Numbered from the stretch's first letter, positions 17,601-27,217 are shown. The stretch is DNA of 64,000 nucleotides from Desulfuromonadaceae bacterium (GCA_028712075.1 JAQTQX010000001.1:248001-312000), one strand, 5' to 3'. Numbers and translations are program-made. Notes: generated by a model not told the origin, from the letters alone.

Positions 17601-17822
17601 CTACGATACCGGCAATACAAATGGGTCAGTATTAAATCTGCGGCAGAATTCCCCCAGAGACCGCTGCAATTTTGAGTCGGTTTCCAAACTTTCATCTTCC
17701 ATAACGACAAGAAAATCTAGATCATTTCCGTTACGATTGCGCACCACTAATCCAAACAGCATGACAAACAGTGGGTCAAATTCTTTAGCCGCTACATCTT
17801 TGGCGTCGTCAAATGTTACCAA
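17601..17822 (-). pseudogene. MNT-type nucleotidyltransferase (antitoxin) remnant
   Basis: A 73-codon frame resembling the N-terminal half of minimal nucleotidyltransferases: FVMLFGLVVRNRNGNDLDFLVV matches the usual LFGSRARG...SDIDLLVV pattern, keeping the DxD pair (DLD) but losing the GS serine (GL). There is no ATG; the frame opens at a TTG at 17822 just after a TAG, and ends at DPFVLPVS where the family normally continues about 25 residues. With the HEPN remnant 70 bases downstream it forms a degraded HEPN/MNT module. Confidence 0.6.
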
Positions 17823-17925
17823 AATCCAAGGTGTTGTCTATTTCGCTGAAACGAGCGGACATTATGCCGTATTAAGACCGGTAATGCATCCAAAAAAAGT
17901 GACGAGATTCGGGGAACCTGCTCCG

Positions 17926-19269
17926 CTATGACAACATTTTTGACAGTGCCCCAGACACTGCTTCTATGACTCCCTGCCAATCACCGGTTTTTTCCTGCCT
18001 GAAGAGCCGTATGGACGGATACCAGGGAGAATCGCTCCGGTCAAGCAGCCAACGCCAGTCAGGCGCATAGGGCAGCATCACCCACGCGGGCTTGCCCATC
18101 GCGCCTGCAAGATGAGCAAGCGCGGTGTCAATGGTGATTATCAGGTCGAGGTTATGCAAAAGTGCTGCCGTGTCGCTGAAATCATTAATATATGGGGTCA
18201 GATCTGTCATCGGAAAAGGCAATTCTGTCGTGTTTTGGATCTGTAGTGAATACCAGACAATACCATCGAGCTCTGCAAGCGGCTTCAGAAGCTCGGCAGG
18301 GCAGCTGCGACCAGGGTCTGGATATAATTTCCCAGACCAGCAAATGCCGACTTTAAAAGCACCCTTGCCAAAAAAATGACAAAACTTTTCGGCTGCGGAG
18401 TTTTTTAGATATGGAATATTGACAGGAATGGTAGTTAAAGTGGTATTGAATATCATTGGCAGCGATAACAACGGCAGATGGATATCAAAACAGGGCAACC
18501 GTTCTCCCTGGGCAACAATTGTTACCCTTTCGTCCAGACTCTTGAGCAACGAGGCTAGCGGCGGATGGCATTCAAAGATGACCATGGCTCCCAGATCAGC
18601 AACCATTGGCACAAACCGACTGAACTGAATGGTATCGCCGAAGCCTTGCTCTGCGTGGATCAGGATGGTTTTCCCGGCAAGCGACTCTCCCCGCCAGAGT
18701 GGTTGCGCAAAATCGCGGCGGGGAGAAGTGAAGCCACGCTTCTGCCAGCGCCATTCATATTCGCGCCACCCTTCTTCATAGTTACCTTTAAGGAGCAGCA
18801 ACAGCGCTCGATTCCAGTGAGCTTCGGCATGTTTCGGATCATCTGACAGTACTCTGTTGCAGGCTGCCATCGCCTCTTCCAGTCGTCCGAGCGCCTGAAA
18901 ACATGTTGCCAAAGCTACGCGGATATCATGCAGTTCGGGGACTTTTCTCAGGGCACTGGTAAAGCACTGTGCAGCTTCATCATAGCGGCAGAGAGCCAGG
19001 AGCGAGTTACCACAGTTCCCCAACGCAGTGACAAGGCCAGGGGACGTCAGCAGCAGCTGGTTATACACTGCTACAGCCTCGTCGAATTTTTCCTGTGAAT
19101 GCAGGCAATGTCCCAGGCACAGATATGCATCGACCAAATTCGGTTGCAGCATAAGAGCTTTTCTGAAGGTGAGTGCCGCTTCCCGGAACCTGCCGACCTG
19201 TAACAGACAGAGGCCCACTTCATGGATAGTGCCGGCTGTCTCTGAAAGATATTTACTGGCTGGTGACAT
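17926..19269 (-). CDS. TPR-repeat protein with glycosyltransferase-9-like C-terminus
   Basis: A 447-residue protein. Residues 1 to about 190 contain roughly five TPR units (FREAALTFRKALMLQPNLVD, YDEAAQCFTSALRKVPEL, LEEAMAACNRVLSDDPKH and others). The C-terminal half starts at ILIHAEQGFGDTIQFSRF and ends with IITIDTALAHLAGAMGKPAW, typical of ADP-heptose:LPS heptosyltransferase (GT9) related domains often joined to TPRs. Probably a cytoplasmic glycosyltransferase acting on protein or glycan. No Shine-Dalgarno sequence is evident at ATG 19267-19269. It is divergent from the ROK kinase gene. Confidence 0.8.
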   Translation of the reverse strand: MSPASKYLSETAGTIHEVGLCLLQVGRFREAALTFRKALMLQPNLVDAYLCLGHCLHSQEKFDEAVAVYNQLLLTSPGLVTALGNCGNSLLALCRYDEAAQCFTSALRKVPELHDIRVALATCFQALGRLEEAMAACNRVLSDDPKHAEAHWNRALLLLLKGNYEEGWREYEWRWQKRGFTSPRRDFAQPLWRGESLAGKTILIHAEQGFGDTIQFSRFVPMVADLGAMVIFECHPPLASLLKSLDERVTIVAQGERLPCFDIHLPLLSLPMIFNTTLTTIPVNIPYLKNSAAEKFCHFFGKGAFKVGICWSGKLYPDPGRSCPAELLKPLAELDGIVWYSLQIQNTTELPFPMTDLTPYINDFSDTAALLHNLDLIITIDTALAHLAGAMGKPAWVMLPYAPDWRWLLDRSDSPWYPSIRLFRQEKTGDWQGVIEAVSGALSKMLS

Positions 19270-19388
19270 GGGGTGAACTTTCGCCCGGTTATATAATATT
19301 TTGACGGAGCCGTTTCAGAACAGGTATCATAGCTCGGCAGAATTTACCAGTGGCTCATGCATAAATTCCATTACCTATAGGAGCGGCC

Positions 19389-20351
19389 ATGCAGACAGGC
19401 AATTATGTTATCGGCATCGACATCGGCGGGACAACAACGTCACTTGGCTTTGTTGACAGAAACGGAATAGTGCGGTGTGAAGCGACTCTGGAAACACTTG
19501 CAGAGCAGCGGGCCGACACTCTGGTGTCCCGCTTGAGTGATACCATAGTAAAACTACGCGGAAATAGTGCCATTTCGGGAATCGGTATCGGCGCCCCAAA
19601 TGCCAACTATCTTCGCGGAACGGTTGAGAATCCGCCCAACCTGAACTGGGGGGCATCGGTCAATCTGGTGGAACTGTTCCAGCAGCATTATTGCGTGCCA
19701 GTTGCCGTCACTAATGATGCCAACGCAGCTGCGATCGGTGAGTTGCAGTTCGGCATCGCCCGCGGCATGAAGCACGTTATCGTCATTACCTTAGGGACCG
19801 GTCTTGGGAGCGGTATTATTGTTAATGGCGAGCTGCTGTACGGCGCTGACGGGTTTGCCGGGGAACTGGGACATACGACCGTTGATCCGGAGGGTCGCGA
19901 CTGCGCGTGTGGAAAGCGTGGCTGTCTGGAAACATATGTTTCTGCTGCAGGCATGTGCCGGACGGTATGTGAGCTGCTGTCGCAAAATTGTGAACCGAGT
20001 AGTATGCGAGAGATCCGTTTTAATGAAATGACGTCAAAACAGATTTACGAGGCGGCCTGCAACGAAGATTCAATTGCCCTGGCTGCTTTTGATATAACCG
20101 CCCGGACTCTCGGCATGAAACTGGCTGATGCTGTTGCACACACCAGTCCGGAAGCAATCGTTCTCTCAGGTGGATTGGCGTCTGCGGGTGACATATTGCT
20201 CACACCGACCAGACATTACTTTGAGGAGTTTTTATTCACGCCGTACAAAGGGAAGGTAAAACTGTCGCAATCAGCCTTGCCTGAAGGCAAGGGGGCGGTG
20301 CTTGGCGCTGCCGCCTTGGCGTGGGCTGAAGTGGATAAAATGTCCTTGTGA
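19389..20351 (+). CDS. ROK-family sugar kinase (glucokinase-like)
   Basis: A 320-residue ROK protein. The ATP-binding DIGGTTTSLGFVD is at the N-terminus, and the zinc-binding/ROK signature has HTTVDPEGRDCACGKRGCLETYVS. No N-terminal helix-turn-helix is present, so this is a kinase rather than a ROK repressor; glucokinase is the commonest activity. AGGAG stands five bases before the ATG. It is the only rightward gene in this region and converges with tolC. Confidence 0.87.
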   Translation: MQTGNYVIGIDIGGTTTSLGFVDRNGIVRCEATLETLAEQRADTLVSRLSDTIVKLRGNSAISGIGIGAPNANYLRGTVENPPNLNWGASVNLVELFQQHYCVPVAVTNDANAAAIGELQFGIARGMKHVIVITLGTGLGSGIIVNGELLYGADGFAGELGHTTVDPEGRDCACGKRGCLETYVSAAGMCRTVCELLSQNCEPSSMREIRFNEMTSKQIYEAACNEDSIALAAFDITARTLGMKLADAVAHTSPEAIVLSGGLASAGDILLTPTRHYFEEFLFTPYKGKVKLSQSALPEGKGAVLGAAALAWAEVDKMSL

Positions 20352-20384
20352 ATCATGCCCTGAAACGGGGTGCGACTATCTCCG

Positions 20385-21761
20385 CTACTTTTGCAGCATA
20401 CTATTCAGCTCAACCATGTCACTTTCCGCAAGAATTCCCGCTGCTGCTTTCAGTTCCATCTGCCGCTGGACATTGTCATACAGGACTGCAGCCAGGTCAC
20501 GACGGCTGACTGCATAGCTTTGCTCGGCATTCAGCAGGTCTATTGCCGTACGTGTGCCGATATCTCGCCCCTTTTGCGTCGCTTTCAGCTGTAACCCGGC
20601 CGATTCGTGTTTGCGCGTATATGCATCTACCAGACTGACGTTGTACTGCAGATTGAGAAATGCTTCTTTTAGCCTCCTTACCCCTTGCTCCTGAGCATCG
20701 TCGAGCATGGCGCGGCGCTCGGATTCTCCTGCCAAGGCGCGACGGGTACGAGCGCTGGTTTCCCCGCCGGAATAGAGCGGGATATTGATACTTGCACCAA
20801 GATACCACTGTTGCGTTTCAACGTTGGGCAGAAAAGTGCTCCCTTTATCGACCGTATACCCCCCGTTTCCGGAAATGACCGGCAGATGGCCGGCATTTGT
20901 GGCCTTACGGATCTCTTCAGCCTGCAGCAGGTCTTTTCTTGCCTGAATAATTGCCGGGCTGTTTTGACGCTGGGTCTCAAGCCACCACTCCAGCTCCGCC
21001 GGGTGGGGACCGGATGAGGTGCTGACCGCTATGTCTCTGACCCCATCAATCATAATGCCGGTAAGACTGGACAGGTTCTGTTTGGCCAAGCGCAGTTGCC
21101 CTTCGGTTTTAACCAGATCTGCACTTGCGCTGTCCAGACGCGCACGGGCTTCGTAGACGGCAATGACGTCGCCGGTTCCAGCCTTGAGAAAGGCTTCGGC
21201 CTGTTCCAGCACCCTTCCCACCCTGCTCAGTTCATCCCGATACAATTTTTCATCCGCCAGCGCCTTGAGGTAGTATACATATCCGCTCACCAGACGCACC
21301 ATCAGATCCTGACGCGTCGCCAGGATACCCGCTTCAGCGCTGCCGATACCGGCACCTGCAGAGGCAATCTGATAATATGAGGCCATGTTAAAAATCGGGA
21401 TCCCGGCGCCAGCCCCATAGCTGTAGCCGGTATATTCACCATTGAACGGCTCCGGTTGATAGTCAATCACCCGATGCCAGAGGTGACGAGCCGATGCGTT
21501 GGCGCTGACGCGTGGCTGAAGAGCGGCCCAGGCAATTTCTTTGTCCGCCTTGCCCGCTTCGAGACGCGCTCCGGCACGGGCAAGCACGGGATCCTTTGCC
21601 GTGGCCAACCGGTAGAGTTCCAGCAGATCACGTTCCTCAGCACATGCTGGTAAAGGTGCAACTGACATTGCACACAAAAACAGAATTAAACCGAAACAAA
21701 ACTTCAAAGGTGCTCTCACCACAGAGTCACGGAGTGCAGAAAGAAATCCCTGTATGTTCAT
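20385..21761 (-). CDS. TolC-family outer membrane channel of a type I secretion system
   Basis: A TolC-like outer membrane efflux protein, 458 residues from ATG 21761. A signal peptide (FCFGLILFLCAMSVAPLPACA) precedes the mature EERDLLELYRLATAKDP. The two homologous TolC halves are seen as long helices with SVNIPLYSGG-like and NLPLYSGG-type strands (SINIPLYSGGETSARTRRAL). GTG codons near 21719 are alternative starts that would give a more usual signal peptide. It is the last gene of the ABC-HlyD-TolC operon. The N-terminal coding part overlaps one arm of an inverted repeat (21716-21820). Confidence 0.85.
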   Translation of the reverse strand: MNIQGFLSALRDSVVRAPLKFCFGLILFLCAMSVAPLPACAEERDLLELYRLATAKDPVLARAGARLEAGKADKEIAWAALQPRVSANASARHLWHRVIDYQPEPFNGEYTGYSYGAGAGIPIFNMASYYQIASAGAGIGSAEAGILATRQDLMVRLVSGYVYYLKALADEKLYRDELSRVGRVLEQAEAFLKAGTGDVIAVYEARARLDSASADLVKTEGQLRLAKQNLSSLTGIMIDGVRDIAVSTSSGPHPAELEWWLETQRQNSPAIIQARKDLLQAEEIRKATNAGHLPVISGNGGYTVDKGSTFLPNVETQQWYLGASINIPLYSGGETSARTRRALAGESERRAMLDDAQEQGVRRLKEAFLNLQYNVSLVDAYTRKHESAGLQLKATQKGRDIGTRTAIDLLNAEQSYAVSRRDLAAVLYDNVQRQMELKAAAGILAESDMVELNSMLQK

Positions 21762-21820
21762 ATAAATCCCGTAGGGAGTTTTTGGTTTACTTAACTCTTT
21801 TCTCTGTATCTCTGTGGTGA
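21716..21820. repeat. Imperfect inverted repeat (CACAGAG-type element)
   Basis: The left arm, TCACCACAGAGTCACGGAG (21716-21734), pairs with the right arm at 21802-21820, whose complement reads TCACCACAGAGATACAGAG, 16 of 19 matching. The arms are separated by 67 bases that hold the tolC start. The layout suggests a small mobile or palindromic repeat that inserted between hlyD and tolC. A related element with an ACAGAGNNACGGAG arm is seen at 35194-35311. Confidence 0.55.
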
Positions 21821-21846
21821 AACATTTTTCCCGGCTTTGATGACTG

Positions 21847-23166
21847 TTATTTCGCATGGAACGCCTTCCCCATCCGATCGCGGAGCGGACCAATCAAATA
21901 ATCCAATGCAGTGCGCGGCTTGGTGGCAATAGATATCTGGGCCTGCATCCCCGGCACCAGCTGCAGGTTGTCCAGTTTTTTAAGCACGGCCGGATCCAGT
22001 TCAAGATGGACGGCGTAATAGGGCATTTCACCCTGTGCTGTCCGGACGGTCAGACGGTCATCCGATATGTATGTGACGGTTGCCTTGACCGGCGGTACCG
22101 TGTAGCTTTTGTAGGTGACCAGTGTCACTTCCGCCACCTGGCCGAGCGAGACATCGCTGATGTCGTTGACGCCAATCCTCCCTTCGATGATCAGATGGTC
22201 GGTTTGAGGCGCGATCTCCATAAGCGGTTCCCGCGGTATGACAACCCCGCCGATGGTAGCAACTTTCAGGCCTACCACCTTCCCTGCAACCGGGGCACGA
22301 ATGACCTGACGCGCCATCATGGAGCGCGATGGACGCACCCGCTCTTCCAGCTCAAGGCGTCTCATCGAAGATTGCTTGATTTCGTTGGCGGCCTGCTGGA
22401 TCCGTTCGGTTTTGACGGACAGTATGCGCTGCTCAAGCTCTGCCAGACGCTGGGTGTTTGCAGCAATGTTGCCGGCAATCTGCTCGCGCTCACCGTTTTT
22501 TTCAGCCAGCATCTGCCCCAACTGCAGCACGATCGTTTTCGTAACGTATCCCTCTTTCAACAGAGACTGGTTTGCCTCCAGCTGTTCTTTGAGCGAGGAA
22601 GTCTCTTTGGTCTTTGACGCCAGCTGTTCCCGAGCACCCTTGATCATTTCCCTGGTCTGCCCGATCTGACTCTTCAGCACATCAATCTGTTTCAGGAAGG
22701 CTTCACGTCTGGCAGTAAAGAGCCGGGTCTCGGTCTGAACAATCTGCGCCGGGATCCCTTTAGGAAAAGTGACCGTGGCAAGGTCGTTCTTTTCCGCCTC
22801 CAGACGAATTATTGTGGCAGTTTCGCCAATACTCTGGACTTCAAACATGTCTACAATCGGTTTGACCTGATCATCGGTCAGAACAATCAATGGCTGTCCA
22901 GCCTTGACCAGATCACCGTCTTTTACCAGGATCTGCTTAACGATCCCCCCTTCCTGATGCTGCACAGCCTGACGCTTGTTCTGGAAGACCATCTCTCCCT
23001 GGGCGTTTACCGCAGAGTGCAGCGGTGCCAGGTAACCCCACAGGGCAACACCGCCAAAGAATATCAACAGAATAGCTGCACCGGTCAGGATAATTGGTGT
23101 TGGCGAATAGCGGGTATCCCGTATCGGTGCATTCATTGTTATAGCGTTTTGTTTGATCTTAGCCAC
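21847..23166 (-). CDS. HlyD-family type I secretion periplasmic adaptor
   Basis: A 439-residue membrane-fusion protein from GTG 23166. One transmembrane helix (PIILTGAAILLIFFGGVALWG) is followed by the barrel-sandwich strand pairs (VNAQGEMVF, IVKQILVKDGDLVKAGQPL), a long coiled coil (about residues 120-260) and a beta-barrel end (RAPVAGKVVGLKV...). The GTG is chosen because GGGGAGGTG of the ABC gene's last codons lies six bases upstream, so translation is coupled; ATG 23136 is an alternative. It links the inner-membrane ABC protein to TolC. Confidence 0.87.
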   Translation of the reverse strand: MAKIKQNAITMNAPIRDTRYSPTPIILTGAAILLIFFGGVALWGYLAPLHSAVNAQGEMVFQNKRQAVQHQEGGIVKQILVKDGDLVKAGQPLIVLTDDQVKPIVDMFEVQSIGETATIIRLEAEKNDLATVTFPKGIPAQIVQTETRLFTARREAFLKQIDVLKSQIGQTREMIKGAREQLASKTKETSSLKEQLEANQSLLKEGYVTKTIVLQLGQMLAEKNGEREQIAGNIAANTQRLAELEQRILSVKTERIQQAANEIKQSSMRRLELEERVRPSRSMMARQVIRAPVAGKVVGLKVATIGGVVIPREPLMEIAPQTDHLIIEGRIGVNDISDVSLGQVAEVTLVTYKSYTVPPVKATVTYISDDRLTVRTAQGEMPYYAVHLELDPAVLKKLDNLQLVPGMQAQISIATKPRTALDYLIGPLRDRMGKAFHAK

Positions 23167-24907
23167 GGGCCACCTCCCCGCCGTCTGCAGCGTTATCTGA
23201 TTCAATGGCCGGTGAAGCAGCAGTTTGTTGTTGTGCCTGCTGCTGTTTCTGCTGCTGTTGCACCAGGTGCTGCAATACCCCATCCCGCGGGCCGAATACC
23301 GCCAGAGCCCCGTCCTGCAGTACCAACAGCTTGTCTACGTTAGAAAGCAGGCTGACCTTGTGGGTGATAACAACCACGGTAGTCCCCATCTGTTTGAGGT
23401 AGGCCATTGCCTGCAGCAGTGCCGCTTCTCCCTCGTTGTCAAGGCTGGCGTTCGGCTCGTCAAGCACCACCAGCTTGGGATCGCCGTACAGTGCCCTGGC
23501 CAGTCCGATCCGCTGGCGCTGCCCCCCGGAAAGAACTGCGCCATTGTCTCCGATGTAGGTGTCGTATCCTTTTGGCATCTTAAGAATCATTTCATGCAGA
23601 CCGGTCAGACGGGCCGCCTTGATGACCTTGTCGGAATCTGGCTCATCAAGGCGGGCAATATTGTCGGCGATGCTGCCGGCAAACAGTTCGATATCCTGCG
23701 GCAGGTAGCCGAGATAGGGACCGAGACGCTCCGACGGCCAGGACGCCATATCCGCCCCATCAAGACGGATAGTACCCTGCAACGGTTTCCAGACCCCAAC
23801 AAGCAGACGGGCCAGAGTTGATTTCCCGGCGGCACTGGGACCGATAATGCCCAAGGACTCGCCGGATGACAGGGCAAAGGAAATCTCTTTCAGAATAATT
23901 TTATTGGTCGACCGAATGCCGAAAGAAACCTTTTCCAGTGCTATCTGGCCGGACGGAGGAGGAAGCTCCATCGGCTCGATTTCCAGGTGCTGTGCTTTCA
24001 TGAAGCCATCAAGGCGTGCATACGCGATACGCGCTTCCAGAAGACCTTTCCAGCTGCTGATCAATAATTCAATCGGGCCCAGCGCTTTGCCCAGCACAAT
24101 CGTGCCGGCAATCATCATTCCCGCAGTGAAAGTGGGCTCGCGCAGGACAATAAGGGCACCTACTCCCAGAGCAAGCGACTGGATCGCCTGGCGAACGAAT
24201 TTGGTTACGCCGGACACGGTGCCGGCGCGTCTGCTTGCCCTGGATTGCAGGGCGATGACCCGGTCGTTGAGTCCCGCCCAGCGGCCAGCGATTCCTTTCA
24301 GCATCCCCATAGCGTTGACCACCTCGGCATTGCGCAGAGAGACCTCAACATGTCGGCCAGCTGCCCGACTTGCCATATTGGCATCCTCCATCGGTTTGCG
24401 CGTCAGGAGCTCGTTGAGAATCGTCAGCCCGACCATCAATACCGTCCCCGCCAGTGCAACCAGAAACAGGTAAAAGTGCATATACCAGAGAATAATCATG
24501 GCAATCGGCATCCAGGGAGCGTCAAACAGCGCCATGATACCGGGGCCGGTTAGAAAACTCTTGATGGAGTTCAGGTCTTTGAGTCCGGATGAGTACTGAT
24601 TGCCCTCGGGGGAAGTGGCACCTTCAGCCATCTTCCTGAGCAGGAAAGGGGCCAGCTGGGCATCGATGGCGTTGTTGGCGCGCACCAGCAGGCGCGAGCG
24701 AACCAGTTCCATCGTTCCCATGACCATGAGAGCGGCAAGCAGCAGCAGCGAGATAAACCAGAGGGTCTCCTCACTGCGGCTTCCCAGTACCCGATCATAA
24801 ACCTGCAGCATGTAGAGGGATGGAGTCAGCAGCAGCATGTTCATAAAAAAACTGAACACACCGGCAGCGACAAAGAAGGGGAGGAACTTACGTAAAAAAG
24901 AGCGCAT
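23159..24907 (-). CDS. Type I secretion ABC transporter (PrtD-like permease/ATPase)
   Basis: A 582-residue fused membrane and ATPase protein. Six hydrophobic helices occupy about residues 1-290 and an ABC domain the rest, with Walker A GPSAAGKST, Q-loop LPQD, signature LSGGQRQRIGLA and Walker B LVVLDEP. No C39 peptidase domain is present, matching PrtD/LapB-less exporters of RTX or S-layer-type substrates. A Gln-rich tail (QQQQKQQQAQQQ) ends the protein. ATG 24907 gives the usual MRSFLRKFLPFF start; TTG 24931 would add eight residues. Confidence 0.88.
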   Translation of the reverse strand: MRSFLRKFLPFFVAAGVFSFFMNMLLLTPSLYMLQVYDRVLGSRSEETLWFISLLLLAALMVMGTMELVRSRLLVRANNAIDAQLAPFLLRKMAEGATSPEGNQYSSGLKDLNSIKSFLTGPGIMALFDAPWMPIAMIILWYMHFYLFLVALAGTVLMVGLTILNELLTRKPMEDANMASRAAGRHVEVSLRNAEVVNAMGMLKGIAGRWAGLNDRVIALQSRASRRAGTVSGVTKFVRQAIQSLALGVGALIVLREPTFTAGMMIAGTIVLGKALGPIELLISSWKGLLEARIAYARLDGFMKAQHLEIEPMELPPPSGQIALEKVSFGIRSTNKIILKEISFALSSGESLGIIGPSAAGKSTLARLLVGVWKPLQGTIRLDGADMASWPSERLGPYLGYLPQDIELFAGSIADNIARLDEPDSDKVIKAARLTGLHEMILKMPKGYDTYIGDNGAVLSGGQRQRIGLARALYGDPKLVVLDEPNASLDNEGEAALLQAMAYLKQMGTTVVVITHKVSLLSNVDKLLVLQDGALAVFGPRDGVLQHLVQQQQKQQQAQQQTAASPAIESDNAADGGEVARG

Positions 24908-24954
24908 TAAGTGATGACCAAAACCTTTCAAAGGGGTTGAATGGTGCCGTTTCC

Positions 24955-24983
24955 AAGGTAGGTATGCAACGGATAATTGTCAA
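24955..24983 (-). promoter_or_regulatory. Sigma70-type promoter for the type I secretion operon
   Basis: On the minus strand TTGACA (24978-24983) is followed after exactly 17 bases by TACCTT (24955-24960). Transcription would begin about 24948, roughly 40 bases before the ABC gene's ATG. The intergenic region to gmd is otherwise empty. Confidence 0.55.
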
Positions 24984-25065
24984 GGCAGGGTAGTCATTTG
25001 TTTTAAAATTTCATGCTTTTCAAACAGTTGCGGCAACTACAGAAGGAAATTAAACAGACGCGTAA

Positions 25066-26115
25066 TCACCCGTCTGCCCGCTTCTCACGCTCGGCAAGCG
25101 CCAGGTCGGCATCAGTCATCATATTCACCAACTGTCCAAAACTGGTTTTGAGTTCCCAGTTCAGCTGCTTGCGCGCCTTGGTTGGATCACCCAGCAACAG
25201 GTCTACTTCAGCCGGACGGAAATATTTCGGGTCAATCTGAATAACCGTCTTGCCGTTGGTGGTATCAATTCCTTTTTCATCAACGCCATTCCCCTGCCAC
25301 TCCAGCGGCATGCCAAGCCGGTCAAAAACCTTTTCGGCAAAGGTGCGCACCATGTAGGCTTCACCGGTGGCAATAACATAATCTTCCGCCTGGTCCTGCT
25401 GCAGCATGCGCCACATCGCTTCGACGTAATCACCGGCAAACCCCCAGTCCCTTTTCGCATCAATATTGCCAAGATACAGGCAATGCTGCATCCCAAGTTT
25501 GATGCGGGCAGCGGCACGGGTAATCTTGCGGGTGACAAAGGTTTCGCCGCGCCGGGGCGATTCATGGTTGAAGAGGATACCATTGGAGGCGTGCAGGCCG
25601 TAACTTTCCCGGTAGTTCATGGTGATATAGAAGGCGTACGCTTTGGCACAGGCGTATGGTGAACGGGGATAGAACGGGGTGGTTTCTTTCTGGGGGGTTT
25701 CGATAACTTTGCCATACAGTTCCGAGGAGGAGGCCTGATAGAAGCGGGTATTCAGGCCGGCTTCCCGGATTCCTTCCAGAATGCGCACCGCGCCGAGTGC
25801 ATCTATTTCACCGGTATATTCCGGGATGTCGAACGAGACGCGCACATGGCTCTGTGCGCCGAGGTTGTAAATCTCCTCCGGCTGGATATTGCGCAGCAGG
25901 GTGTTAATAGAGCTGGCATCGTTGAGGTCACCGTAATGCAGGAACATCCTCACATCTTTTTCGTGCGGATCGCGGTAGAGATGGTCGATACGCCCGGTAT
26001 TGAACGAGGAGGAGCGGCGCACCATACCGTGAACTTCATATCCTTTTCCAAGCAGCAGTTCCGCCAGGTATGAACCATCCTGGCCGGTAATGCCGGTAAT
26101 GAGCGCTTTTTTCAT
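25066..26115 (-). CDS. gmd: GDP-mannose 4,6-dehydratase
   Basis: A 349-residue GDP-mannose 4,6-dehydratase. The N-terminus [40 protein letters not shown] and the catalytic [10 protein letters not shown] (YxxxK) together with [17 protein letters not shown] identify the enzyme firmly. It converts GDP-mannose to GDP-4-keto-6-deoxymannose, precursor of fucose, rhamnose and perosamine. The partner gene at 26195-27190 lies upstream in the same direction. No GDP-fucose synthase or reductase is adjacent. Confidence 0.95.
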   Translation of the reverse strand: MKKALITGITGQDGSYLAELLLGKGYEVHGMVRRSSSFNTGRIDHLYRDPHEKDVRMFLHYGDLNDASSINTLLRNIQPEEIYNLGAQSHVRVSFDIPEYTGEIDALGAVRILEGIREAGLNTRFYQASSSELYGKVIETPQKETTPFYPRSPYACAKAYAFYITMNYRESYGLHASNGILFNHESPRRGETFVTRKITRAAARIKLGMQHCLYLGNIDAKRDWGFAGDYVEAMWRMLQQDQAEDYVIATGEAYMVRTFAEKVFDRLGMPLEWQGNGVDEKGIDTTNGKTVIQIDPKYFRPAEVDLLLGDPTKARKQLNWELKTSFGQLVNMMTDADLALAEREKRADG

Positions 26116-26194
26116 ATCAATGGTTCCTTTTCGTAAAACGAGACGTTCGGTCTTGCCTCATCCCTCATCCCTCATCAACCTTCAACCTTTTTCC

Positions 26195-27190
26195 CTACCC
26201 CTGCATTTCAATCAGCGAGTGATCGCCGATGTTCATCTTGCGGGCATGGCTGATCAACTGGACATTGTCACCAAGGATGGAATCGGTCAGCACCATGTTG
26301 AGCACGACGGAATTGCCGTTTATGATGCTGTTGCGGATGATGCTCCGCTCAATGGTACACCCTGCGGCAATCGAAACGTTGGGGCCAATGACGCTGTCCT
26401 TCAGTACCACGCCGCGCTCGATATGCACCGGTTCGATAAACACGCAGTTGAAGGCCTCGCCATGGATATGGTGCCGCCCCCGAAGCAGGTAGGCATTTGT
26501 TTCAAGAATGGTCTCCGGTTTGCCGCAGTCGAGCCAGGCGTCAATTTCCGGCGCCTTGAGGCGGCAGCCATCCTGTACCATGCGCATGAATACCGGCGGC
26601 AGGTAATATTCTCCCTTTACCATGTCTTCAGCTTCAATGGCCGCAGTCAGATATCCCATGAAACGGGGGCCGTCTTTCAGGTAGTAGAGCCCAACCTGGG
26701 CAAGCCGTGATATCGGAGTGTCCGGCTTTTCAATCATGTTGACGATCAACCCGTCTTCCACGACATTAACGCCGAAACGCTGGTAGTCCTCAACCTCCTT
26801 GGAATAGATGAGGCCGTCGCTCTCCCGGCACAGATTCGGAATCCGGGCAAGATCTGCGTCAAAAATCGTATCGTTAAACACAATCAGCAGATCATCTCCT
26901 GGCTCAATGTGGGGGGTTGCCAGCCAGACGGCATGCGCCGGCCCCTTGCGCTCTTTCTGGATGATGTACCTGCAGTTCAGATCGGGAAATTTTTTCTTCA
27001 TGAACTCCTCGATCTGATTGCCGTTTTCATCAACAATAAAAAGAAACTCGGCAACATCGAGGGTCGACAGGCGGGAGATGATATGCTCAAGAACTGTTTT
27101 GCCCGCCACATGCACGAGAGACTTGGCCTTGGTGTGGGTGTGGGGACGTAATCTGGTTCCTTTCCCGGCAACCGGGAGAATGACTTTCAT
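26195..27190 (-). CDS. Sugar-1-phosphate nucleotidyltransferase with left-handed beta-helix
   Basis: A 331-residue nucleotidyltransferase. The N-terminal VILPVAGKGTRLRPHT and TKAKSLVHVAGK motif (consensus GGxGTRLxPxT...KPxxxV) and FNDTIFDAD place it in the glucose-1-phosphate thymidylyl/uridylyl or mannose-1-phosphate guanylyl group. The C-terminal third (VIGPNVSIAAGCTIERSII) has the hexapeptide pattern of a left-handed beta-helix. Together with gmd it may supply a GDP-sugar, or serve another pathway. A triplet of CTCATCC units lies just downstream (26157-26178). Confidence 0.82.
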   Translation of the reverse strand: MKVILPVAGKGTRLRPHTHTKAKSLVHVAGKTVLEHIISRLSTLDVAEFLFIVDENGNQIEEFMKKKFPDLNCRYIIQKERKGPAHAVWLATPHIEPGDDLLIVFNDTIFDADLARIPNLCRESDGLIYSKEVEDYQRFGVNVVEDGLIVNMIEKPDTPISRLAQVGLYYLKDGPRFMGYLTAAIEAEDMVKGEYYLPPVFMRMVQDGCRLKAPEIDAWLDCGKPETILETNAYLLRGRHHIHGEAFNCVFIEPVHIERGVVLKDSVIGPNVSIAAGCTIERSIIRNSIINGNSVVLNMVLTDSILGDNVQLISHARKMNIGDHSLIEMQG

Positions 27191-27217
27191 ATCAGGATGC
27201 GCTCCTTATCAGCTGAA

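Noticed and set aside
21856..22617. 253-codon plus-strand frame opposite hlyD
   Set aside because: Antisense shadow of a clear HlyD gene; composition is Arg/His-rich and without motif.
23847..24473. 208-codon plus-strand frame opposite the ABC transporter
   Set aside because: Antisense shadow of a clear ABC protein with Walker motifs on the other strand.
26157..26178. Three CTCATCC units in tandem
   Set aside because: Too short and simple to support a functional claim; noted only as a minor repeat.
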